Assembly: GCA_028285595.1 (NCBI GenBank)
Contig: JANQOW010000099.1
Span: 1-49,248, forward strand
Origin: Hyphomicrobiales bacterium
GTDB lineage: Bacteria > Pseudomonadota > Alphaproteobacteria > Rhizobiales > CAJQND01
Length of the DNA stretch: 49,248 nt
Direction: 5' to 3'
Shown one piece after another: positions 43,269 to 49,248 of this stretch. The notes under the pieces are model-generated. The model ran no database searches and had not been told where the DNA came from. It saw only the letters and a list, made by a program, of their open reading frames with translations. Every line of letters begins with the position of its first letter. Within the stretch, counting starts at the first letter, position 1. The position numbers were made by a program, and so were the translations under genes.

Positions 43269-43288
43269 GATGTGAGTAAAGTCACATC
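43269..43288. promoter_or_regulatory. CRP/FNR-family operator upstream of the peptide genes
   Basis: GATGTGA-gtaaag-TCACATC is a perfect dyad and contains TGTGA-N6-TCACA, the exact consensus of E. coli CRP. It ends 60 bp before the first peptide start codon. It suggests that the peptide array has its own promoter controlled by a CRP-like activator. Confidence 0.6.
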
Positions 43289-43348
43289 AACACTTGGAAC
43301 GGGGTCGCTGACCCTCTCGCAATGCAGACCTCGGAAGGAGCACTAAAA

Positions 43349-43510
43349 ATGACTGATGACGCCCTGCTAGAAGACATCGTATTCCCGAGCCTCTCGGAGG
43401 CGAACGACAAGATCGAGAAAGCTTTCAAACAAGTCCGTGACAAAGCTGGCGAAAAGTTTGAGCCGGAAACAAATTTCGACTTTGGCGGCGACGACTTCGG
43501 TTGGATGTAA
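43349..43510 (+). CDS. small peptide 1 of a tandem array (53 aa)
   Basis: A 53-aa acidic peptide with no signal sequence. The middle NDKIEKAFKQVRDKAG looks like an amphipathic helix; the C-terminus is KFEPETNFDFGGDDFGWM. Peptides 2 and 3 downstream share this plan: DKI(E/Q)KAFK(D/Q)xR followed by FDFGxDDF(G/S)WM as last residues. A GGAAGGAG ribosome-binding site is 8 bases from the ATG. Family unknown to me. The conserved C-terminal end, multiple copies and nearby modifying enzymes are what one expects of leader-core precursor peptides, but a structural or metal-binding role (Asp-rich end) is also possible. Confidence 0.75.
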   Translation: MTDDALLEDIVFPSLSEANDKIEKAFKQVRDKAGEKFEPETNFDFGGDDFGWM

Positions 43511-43546
43511 CCGCCCGGCAACAAAGATCTAAAGGAGCATTGAGAA

Positions 43547-43711
43547 ATGACTGAAGATGCACAGCCGATTGGCGAGCCCATCATTGTTTTCCCCACTGAA
43601 TTGGATGACAAGATTCAGAAGGCCTTTAAAGACCTCCGCGAAACGAAGGGTGAGAAGTTCGAGCCTGAGACAAATTTCGATTTCGGCAGCGACGATTTCG
43701 GTTGGATGTAG
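43547..43711 (+). CDS. small peptide 2 of a tandem array (54 aa)
   Basis: A 54-aa peptide encoded 36 bp after peptide 1. It starts MTEDAQPIGEPIIVFP, has LDDKIQKAFKDLRETKG in the middle and ends GEKFEPETNFDFGSDDFGWM, identical to peptide 1 over the last 18 residues except one Gly to Ser change. In the last 16 codons the DNA differs from peptide 1 at six positions, five of them synonymous, so protein sequence is being conserved. AAAGGAG lies upstream of the ATG at 43547. Confidence 0.75.
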   Translation: MTEDAQPIGEPIIVFPTELDDKIQKAFKDLRETKGEKFEPETNFDFGSDDFGWM

Positions 43712-43747
43712 CGCAGCTGCAATAGCAACCTTAAGGAGCACCAAACC

Positions 43748-43915
43748 ATGACCACCGAAGACACACGCGACCCGAACATGTTGTTCGGCTGGATCCCTAC
43801 GACGGCTTCAACGAAGACGGACAAAATCGAGAAGGCGTTCAAAGACATTCGCGGCGATCAGGATGATGGCCACACCGACTTCGATTTCGGTATCGACGAT
43901 TTCTCATGGATGTGA
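43748..43915 (+). CDS. small peptide 3 of a tandem array (55 aa)
   Basis: A 55-aa peptide encoded 36 bp after peptide 2 and preceded by AAGGAG. It starts MTTEDTRDPNMLFGWIPTT, keeps TDKIEKAFKDIRG and ends HTDFDFGIDDFSWM. It is the most diverged copy: the EKFEPE segment is replaced by DQDDGH and Gly by Ser before Trp-Met. An extra LFGWIP near the N-terminus resembles the terminal FGWM. A terminator follows after 23 bp, so it is the last gene of the unit. Confidence 0.73.
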   Translation: MTTEDTRDPNMLFGWIPTTASTKTDKIEKAFKDIRGDQDDGHTDFDFGIDDFSWM

Positions 43916-43938
43916 CCGCGACACCCAGAGATTAAAAA

Positions 43939-43970
43939 AGCCCGGCTGAACTGAGCCGGGCTTTTTGTTT
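43939..43970. terminator. Bidirectional terminator
   Basis: AGCCCGGC-N8-GCCGGGCT is followed by TTTTTGTTTT on the plus strand and preceded by AAAAAA, which gives a U-run on the minus strand. It ends the peptide genes and the converging TRAP operon. Confidence 0.88.
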
Positions 43971-43978
43971 TCAGGGCC

Positions 43979-46219
43979 TTATCCGCCGTAGATGTATCGC
44001 GGCAGCCAGAGGGCGATTTGCGGGAACATGAAGATCAGGGCGAGCCCGATCACCTGGATCACCATGAACTGCATCATGCCCAGATAGATGTCCTTCAAAT
44101 CCCATTCTGGCACCACCCCTTTGAGGAAGTAGGCCGAGAGTGCCACAGGCGGTGAGAGCCAGGCGGTCTGCAGGTTCACAGCCACCAGAATGGCGAACCA
44201 GGTGAGGTTCACATTCAGCTCGGTGAGCATAGGCACCAGGATCGGCACGATGATGAGAACGATCGGCACCCACTCCAACGGCCAGCCCAACAGGAAGATC
44301 AACGCCATGACCGCGATGAGGATCAAGGTGGGCGACATATCAAGCGACAAAAGCAGCTCGGTGAGCATCTTCGGCGTGCCCAGTGTGGAGAACACAGCAC
44401 CGAAATAGTTGGAGGCGGCCACCAAGAACATGATCAAAACCGTGATTTCCAGGGTCTTGATCAAGGCGTCGTAGAAGCCGTTGAGCGTGAACTTGAAGTA
44501 GCCCATGGAAAGCAGGATGGAGCCGAAGGCGCCGCATGCTGCCGCCTCTGCCGGTGTTGCCCAGCCCAGAAGGATCGAGCCCAGAGCAAAGGCAATCAGG
44601 ATCGTCGGCGGCACGAGGCCAAGGAAGAATTCTGCCCACAGATCGGAGAAGTAGAACCCGCCCGGCTTGATCTGGCGGGAGAGCTTGTAGATCCCGATCA
44701 TGGCACCCAGCCAAACCACCGCGATCAACGGATAGGTGAACATCAGGTAGAACAGCGCCGCCAGACCGCTCATCACCAAGACGAACTCCACCATGTAGTA
44801 GGGCGACGTTTCCGGCCGCTGGTCTTCCGGCAGCACCGGCCCCAGCGATGGATTGATCCAGCACCGGCCGACCGAATAGAGAATGTAGAGACCGGCCAGC
44901 AGAGCACCTGGCAGAATGGCCGCGGCGAAAAGATCGGTAACAGGCACTTCAAGCACCGGACCCATCACCACCAGCATGATGGACGGCGGGATGAGGATGC
45001 CCAAGGTTCCGCCCGCCGTAATGGTGCCGGCGGCCATTTTCACATCATAGTTCGACTGGTTCATGGTCCGCGCCGCCATGATGCCGAGGATCGTCACCGA
45101 AGCGCCCACGATACCAGTGGCCGCGGCAAAGATGGTGGAGACGAACAGAACCGCGATGAAGAGTGCCCCGCGGGTCCCTGACATCATGAGCTGAATGGCC
45201 GCAAACAGGCGCTCCATAAGCCCGGCCTTCTCCATCATGATCCCCATGAAGACGAAGAGCGGAACCGCCACAAGCTGATCATCCAGCATGGTTTCGTTGA
45301 ACTTCAGCGTTTCCAGGAAGAAGCCCAGTTTTGGACTAATGCCCCAGGCAGCAAAGACGAAGGAGAGGAAGATCAGGGTAAATGAGATCGGGAAGCCCAC
45401 GAAGATGGCGAACAACATGGCGCCCACCATGAAGAGGCCGATCGTCGGCTTGTCGAGGCCGGTCGTGCCCAAGGCTTCCCCCACGGCCGTCAGATAACTG
45501 CCGATCGGCACGATTTTCGGATAGAAGGTGCCCAGGAACAGGATGGCCAGCACGATCACGTAGATTGGCAGGATCCGCACGAACAGCTTTTCGCGTTCCT
45601 TGCCCATGTCATAGAAGCAGCGGAACAGTTCCGGAATGCCCTGTAGCAAAAGGAAGAACACACCAAACGGCATGGCCAACCGGGCCGGGCCCAGGATCGG
45701 CGCCCAGGTGGAATCGCTGGCCCGTTCCCAACCGCTGAATTCGAAGCCGTTCAACGGGTTAAAGGCCTTGTAGGCATACTCCGTGGCGCTCCAGAAGAAG
45801 AAGAGCATGGCCGGGAAATAGAACAGAAGGTAGAGGACGGCATCCACCGTCGCCTGGGTTTTGGTGGGCCAGAGCCGGTAGAGAAAGTCGGCCCGGATGT
45901 GGACGCCCCGGAGCAGCGCATAGCCCGCGCCCAGCATGAAAATGACGCCGGCCATCATGCGGCTGATGTCGTAGACCCACAAGGTGGGGGCGGTGAACAT
46001 CTTGTTGGCCACCACCTCATAGACCATCACCAAGATCACAGGCACCAGCAGCAAGCAGGTGAAACGGCCTACCCAGAGGTTCATAACGTCGATGGCGGCC
46101 GTAATCGGTCTCTGCCACGGCGTCATGTCTGCCGGGGTTTCGCCGGGCTCTTCGGCCCTGCGTTCCGCGATCAGTTCATCAGTGATCTCAAGTTCTTCAG
46201 GTTTTGGTTCGTCAGCCAC
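43979..46219 (-). CDS. TRAP transporter fused small and large membrane subunits (DctQM)
   Basis: A 746-aa inner-membrane protein joining both TRAP membrane subunits. Residues about 35-215 form the DctQ part with four hydrophobic segments; from about 225 to the end there is a DctM part with about a dozen segments, including GVGASVTILGIMAA-like GIVGASVTILG and GGTLGILIPPSIMLVV (core GTLGILIPPS). It imports an organic acid using a sodium or proton gradient. The start is set at the GTG at 46219, because the GGGAGGTGG-like ribosome-binding site lies within the six codons that a longer ATG start would translate. It is downstream of the DctP gene. Confidence 0.88.
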   Translation of the reverse strand: MADEPKPEELEITDELIAERRAEEPGETPADMTPWQRPITAAIDVMNLWVGRFTCLLLVPVILVMVYEVVANKMFTAPTLWVYDISRMMAGVIFMLGAGYALLRGVHIRADFLYRLWPTKTQATVDAVLYLLFYFPAMLFFFWSATEYAYKAFNPLNGFEFSGWERASDSTWAPILGPARLAMPFGVFFLLLQGIPELFRCFYDMGKEREKLFVRILPIYVIVLAILFLGTFYPKIVPIGSYLTAVGEALGTTGLDKPTIGLFMVGAMLFAIFVGFPISFTLIFLSFVFAAWGISPKLGFFLETLKFNETMLDDQLVAVPLFVFMGIMMEKAGLMERLFAAIQLMMSGTRGALFIAVLFVSTIFAAATGIVGASVTILGIMAARTMNQSNYDVKMAAGTITAGGTLGILIPPSIMLVVMGPVLEVPVTDLFAAAILPGALLAGLYILYSVGRCWINPSLGPVLPEDQRPETSPYYMVEFVLVMSGLAALFYLMFTYPLIAVVWLGAMIGIYKLSRQIKPGGFYFSDLWAEFFLGLVPPTILIAFALGSILLGWATPAEAAACGAFGSILLSMGYFKFTLNGFYDALIKTLEITVLIMFLVAASNYFGAVFSTLGTPKMLTELLLSLDMSPTLILIAVMALIFLLGWPLEWVPIVLIIVPILVPMLTELNVNLTWFAILVAVNLQTAWLSPPVALSAYFLKGVVPEWDLKDIYLGMMQFMVIQVIGLALIFMFPQIALWLPRYIYGG

Positions 46220-46303
46220 AGTCCACCCTCCCGCCATGTCTCGGCACCAAGCATCGAACCCTCACTGCCCAGAAGGGGCCGCTGGCTGGTGTCGCTGGCG
46301 ATG

Positions 46304-46335
46304 TGCAGCGGGCCTTCCAAACAAGGCCCGCTGCA
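46304..46335 (-). repeat. Stem-loop between dctP and dctQM
   Basis: A perfect 13-bp stem (TGCAGCGGGCCTT with AAGGCCCGCTGCA) and a 6-nt loop lie between the binding-protein stop codon and the permease gene. There is no U-run. Such stem-loops commonly protect the binding-protein mRNA so that it is made in excess of the membrane subunits. Confidence 0.6.
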
Positions 46336-46359
46336 TCACGCTGACTTCAAATCAGTCTA

Positions 46360-47478
46360 TTACTTCTTCAGGCTGTCGGCAAAGGCCTTGCCGAGAGCTG
46401 CGTTGGACGCTTGTGCGCCAGCCCAGAACGGCACGGCAATCGCCGCAAAGTCCTTCTGAGACTGCCAGACTTTGCCGAAGAACTCGTTCTTCGCGGCATT
46501 GTCTTCAAGCGCCTTACGGGCAGCGTTCATGTAGGCCGGGAAGTAGTCGGCCGGGGTGTCGTGAAGCTGCACGCCGTGGTTTTCGGTCAGGTCTTTCAGA
46601 GCTTTACCGTTTTCGTAGATGCGATAGCCCATGGCTTTCATGAGGGACGCGTTCGCGGCCACTTCCAGAGCTTTCTTCTGGTGGTCGGTGAGGCCGTTGT
46701 AAACATCGCCATTGATGTACAGGTCGGCGTTCACCACAACCTGGTGCAGGCCTTGCAGATAGTAGTGCTTCAGCACTTTCTGGAAGCCGAAGACACTGTC
46801 AGGCTTCGGGCAGCACCATTCGGCCGCATCGATCTTACCGCTTTGCAGAGCCGGCAGAATGTCGCCGCCGCCCATGGCCACGGAAGCCACGCCAATGTCC
46901 TTGTAGGTTTGACCTGGAATGCCGGGAGGTGTGCGGAAGCGGTACTTGCGGAAGTCTTCCATGGAGGCAATCGGCTCTTTGAACCAGCCAAGCGCTTCCG
47001 GACCTACAGGCTGCAGCATGAAGCCTTTGACGTTTACGCCCATCTCTTTCCAGAGCTGGTCATAAAGCGCTGAGCCACCGCCATAGAGGAACCAGGAGAC
47101 GAATGCGATGTTGTCGATGCCCACACCGGCGCCGGCAACTGGCGAGCCAAACAGCATGGCAGCAGGGTGTTTGCCGGACCAGTAGTGGGTCCAGGCAAAG
47201 CCGCCTTCGATCAGGCCTTGGTCAACCGCGTCGAGGGTTTCCTTCACACCCACAACGGCACCGGCCGGCAGCACTTCGATTTTCAGTTCGCCATTGGTCA
47301 GATCGCTGACATCCTTGGCGAACTCGTTCAGCATATGCACTTCATCGGCTTTCGACGGGATCACCGACTGAACGCGGATCGTCACTTCAGCCGCCTGAGC
47401 AAGCGAACCTGCAGCAAGCACGGTCAAGGCAACAGCCCCGGCCGCAAAAGATTTTAAGACAGTTCCAAAGCCCTTCAT
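46360..47478 (-). CDS. TRAP transporter substrate-binding protein DctP
   Basis: A 372-aa periplasmic solute receptor. A signal peptide is clear: basic MKGFGTVLK, then a hydrophobic stretch, with cleavage near SLAQAA-E. The mature part starts EVTIRVQSVIPSKADEVHML. RFRTPPGIPGQTYKDIG carries the conserved arginine that binds the ligand carboxylate, and KIDAAEWCCPKPD resembles the TakP/FcbT1-like branch (2-oxo acids, aromatic acids). The ATG at 47478 has GGGAGG upstream. It is divergent from an IclR regulator gene about 0.6 kb away. Confidence 0.88.
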   Translation of the reverse strand: MKGFGTVLKSFAAGAVALTVLAAGSLAQAAEVTIRVQSVIPSKADEVHMLNEFAKDVSDLTNGELKIEVLPAGAVVGVKETLDAVDQGLIEGGFAWTHYWSGKHPAAMLFGSPVAGAGVGIDNIAFVSWFLYGGGSALYDQLWKEMGVNVKGFMLQPVGPEALGWFKEPIASMEDFRKYRFRTPPGIPGQTYKDIGVASVAMGGGDILPALQSGKIDAAEWCCPKPDSVFGFQKVLKHYYLQGLHQVVVNADLYINGDVYNGLTDHQKKALEVAANASLMKAMGYRIYENGKALKDLTENHGVQLHDTPADYFPAYMNAARKALEDNAAKNEFFGKVWQSQKDFAAIAVPFWAGAQASNAALGKAFADSLKK

Positions 47479-48103
47479 TTGGACCAAACCTCCCAATTAC
47501 GCGGACATAGGTTGAGTTGAGAGCCCGAAAGGCGGCCACACCGCGTAAATGGCCTGGCGGGCAGAACGCCTGACGCTTGTCAGAGCGGATCCACCCGATC
47601 GGGTTCTAACGAAAGGGATCATACTTTGGGGCCGCAGATGCGAACCCGGTTCGTCTCCCAGAAACTTATTGAGGCTGACGCCTTTCTTGTTTGGTTGCCG
47701 GGGCAAGCTTGAGAGAAAGTCTCCCACAATCAGACCAGTCCGGCAAGCTCTGTCACCTCCGGCGATCCTTCCCGCAATATGCGCAGCACAGCGGCCATGC
47801 CGATGATCGCCATGGTGTTCTGAAGCCGGAGAAGACATCGGGGAGGACGTAAAACCTGGGGGTACCAGCAAGCCAAAACGCGTTGTCTGCGGCACCGAAT
47901 AGGTGCGCAGTTGCAATGTCAAATGCGTTTTGGTAGGCCCCACGCCGTATTTTCCTCCCAAAGGCCGGTTGCTCCGGCACTCTCTTGATTTCAATAAATA
48001 AGACTAGTAGTCTCAAAAATCAACGGATGAATACCAAAAATGGTATAAGCTGGTCGGATTTTGTTTGGGAATTGGACACGGGTTGCGGCGCGAGGCATGT
48101 GTG
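47479..48103. other. 625-bp gap between dctP and the IclR gene; possible gene remnant
   Basis: No intact gene is convincing here. On the minus strand, protein-like sequence (ATAHLFGAADNAFWLAGTP and then, in another frame, NTMAIIGMAAVLRILREG up to a stop at 47730) could be a decayed gene with a frameshift near 47825. The right part holds the promoter region for both flanking genes with two dyads (see next entry). Confidence 0.3.
48001..48046. promoter_or_regulatory. Candidate IclR operators
   Basis: AGACTA-g-TAGTCT (48001-48013) and ATACCA-aaaa-TGGTAT (48031-48046) lie 58-103 bp upstream of the IclR start. The second has the 16-bp dyad form usual for IclR-family sites. They may serve autoregulation and control of the divergent TRAP operon. 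Confidence 0.5.
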
Positions 48104-48880
48104 GTGAATTCTAGGGACGACGATAAGATTGCTCCCAATTTGCGGGCACTGGCCATTATTGAAGTGCTGGCCACCGCTGGGCGGCCGTTGACTCCAACGG
48201 AAATCAACGAAGAACTTCGCTTGCCAAAGCCGACCATCCACCGGCTGTGTGCCACTTTGCTTGAACATGGGTTCTTGACCCGGGACGTCGATGCCAAGCG
48301 GCTGCGGCCGGCGCGGCGGTTGCGGCTGATCTCGTCTGGTTTGATGACCTCATCGCGCATCCACATTGCGCGCCGCGCCATCATGCGCGAGGTGTCGGAG
48401 ACCATTGGGGAGACGTGCAACCTTTCGGTGCCCCAGGAAGATGGCATGGTGTATGTGGACAGGGTGGAAACACACTGGCCCATGCGGTTTCAGTTTCCGG
48501 TGGGCACCATTGTGCCGTTTCACTGCACCGCTGCCGGTAAGATGTTTCTGAGCACTCTGGAAGACGGCTTGCAGGATAAGCTGCTGTCGACGCTGGTCTT
48601 GGAGACTTTTGCCCGCAACACGGTTCAGAGCGTGGAACAGCTCAAAAGTGAGCTGCTGGAGACGCGTGAGCGCGGCTTCTCCAGAGACAATGAAGAGTTC
48701 GTGGATAATCTCATCGCCATTGCAGTGCCGATTTTTGAACCCAATGCAGGCATGTTCGCGGCGCTCGCCTTTCAGGCACCCAAGCAGCGCATAACGCTGG
48801 ATGAAGCGGAAAAGCACGTGGCCACCTTGCGCAAAGCCGCCAACAAACTGGCGGACGTCCTGTTCAGCGAGCCTGATTAG
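48104..48880 (+). CDS. IclR-family transcriptional regulator
   Basis: A 258-aa regulator. The winged HTH is visible in NLRALAIIEVLATAGRPLTPTEI and LPKPTIHRLCATLLEHGFL; the C-terminal effector domain contains VYVDRVETHWPMRFQFPVGT and PFHCTAAGKMFLS (core HCTAAGKM), the IclR ligand pocket. Start codon is uncertain: GTG at 48104 has GAGG eight bases upstream, and a TTG at 48065 would add 13 residues. It is divergent from the TRAP operon, which it probably controls according to the imported acid. Confidence 0.86.
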   Translation: MNSRDDDKIAPNLRALAIIEVLATAGRPLTPTEINEELRLPKPTIHRLCATLLEHGFLTRDVDAKRLRPARRLRLISSGLMTSSRIHIARRAIMREVSETIGETCNLSVPQEDGMVYVDRVETHWPMRFQFPVGTIVPFHCTAAGKMFLSTLEDGLQDKLLSTLVLETFARNTVQSVEQLKSELLETRERGFSRDNEEFVDNLIAIAVPIFEPNAGMFAALAFQAPKQRITLDEAEKHVATLRKAANKLADVLFSEPD

Positions 48881-49007
48881 GGCTCCGGCGCGTCTACTGC
48901 CCAGGGCGAGGCGCGGATAAGTTCACCCGATTGACCTCGATCAAAGTGCTGACCTCGCACGACCGCTAACCATGCGATTGCGACGTGCCGAAGCCTAGAG
49001 CAGTTCT

Positions 49008-49248
49008 TTGTCATATGGAAGCGCTTGACCGGGTTTTCGCGCTTGCTGACGAGGCGCGGGTCGCGCCTTGGTCTGGCCGACCACAAGCGGCCCGCAACGA
49101 CGCCCAGCGGGCGCGAAAACCCGGCCTTCGGTGGGCCAAATCAGCCCATCTCCGGCGTTGCGAAGCTCGTCCGATGCACCACATCGCACTGCGCTTCGCG
49201 CCTTGGATATGGGCTGATTTGACTCCATCAAGCGTTTCCATATGACAA
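49008..49248. repeat. 241-bp element with 21-bp terminal inverted repeats (MITE-like)
   Basis: The ends, TTGTCATATGGAAGCGCTTGA (as positions 49008-49028) and its inverse at 49228-49248, pair with one mismatch. Between them are two independent long hairpins: arms of 14 bp at 49029-49042/49111-49124 and of 13 bp at 49137-49149/49209-49221, both perfect. The whole can fold as a three-way junction. No coding capacity is evident. The window ends exactly at the right repeat, so target duplication cannot be judged. The preceding 48881-49007 shows no gene. Confidence 0.75.

Noticed and set aside
47497..47994. 165-codon minus-strand frame upstream of dctP
   Set aside because: Low-complexity Arg/Ser/Pro-rich translation, no ribosome-binding site and overlap with the promoter region of dctP.
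49008..49248. Several 60-90-codon frames at the right edge
   Set aside because: They lie wholly within the inverted-repeat element on both strands and differ in every frame; no coding signal.
1..49248. CRISPR arrays, prophage or integrated plasmid
   Set aside because: No regularly spaced identical repeats, no integrase or phage structural genes, and no transposase gene was seen; the only mobile-looking sequences are the short repeats described.

Overview
The window is about 49 kb of GC-rich chromosomal DNA from an alphaproteobacterium. The best taxonomic pointers are a SciP-type (DUF1153) cell-cycle regulator with a CtrA-like box in front of it and the alphaproteobacterial form of elongator tRNA-Met. 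A complete dihydroxypropanesulfonate/sulfolactate branch, an N-methylglutamate synthase set and TRAP and Liv uptake systems suggest a marine or brackish heterotroph living on small organic N and S compounds. This placement is an inference; no rRNA or species marker is present.

Layout. 1-1.9 kb: tRNA-Met, mnmA and sciP. 2.0-4.5 kb: a KefG/KefB-type potassium efflux pair. 4.8-7.0 kb: a GcvA-like LysR regulator divergent from an atypical serine hydroxymethyltransferase. 7.3-16.6 kb: an AlkK-like acyl-CoA ligase, a complete branched-chain-type ABC importer (livFGMH plus binding protein) and, divergently, a two-subunit acyl-CoA dehydrogenase, probably for uptake and activation of a carboxylic acid. 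16.7-21.8 kb: mgsABC-gmaS (methylamine to N-methylglutamate) followed by a 2-oxoglutarate/Fe oxygenase. 21.8-26.5 kb: minus-strand ankyrin protein, IlvD/Edd sugar-acid dehydratase, GNAT and old-yellow-enzyme genes. 27-30 kb: a small XRE regulator and a probable polyphosphate island (CYTH enzyme, CYTH-CHAD protein, lysine-rich HhH protein). 30-34.1 kb: amidinotransferase, TerB-like protein, two SDRs and a class I amidotransferase-like protein. 34.1-34.3 kb: a candidate sigma54-driven small RNA. 34.3-40 kb: LacI regulator with a perfect operator, then hpsN-hpsO-hpsP-suyA-suyB, converting DHPS through sulfolactate to pyruvate and sulfite. 40.1-43.97 kb: TetR with a perfect operator, a Rieske oxygenase, a 79-aa acidic protein, a sulfotransferase and three tandem 53-55-aa peptides. 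44-48.9 kb: a TRAP transporter (fused DctQM plus DctP) divergent from an IclR regulator. 49.0-49.25 kb: a 241-bp non-coding element with 21-bp terminal inverted repeats.

The most novel-looking item is the peptide array at 43349-43915. Three consecutive small genes share a helix-like N-terminal part and a nearly invariant C-terminus, NFDFGxDDFGWM. The DNA copies differ mostly at synonymous positions, a CRP-type site lies upstream, and a PAPS-sulfotransferase and a Rieske oxygenase precede them. This arrangement resembles a ribosomally made, modified peptide locus that I cannot assign to a known class. Other unusual items are the sigma54 small RNA candidate, the three-way-junction repeat at the right edge, mosaic palindromic repeats in three intergenic gaps, and active-site changes in the serine hydroxymethyltransferase and MgsC.
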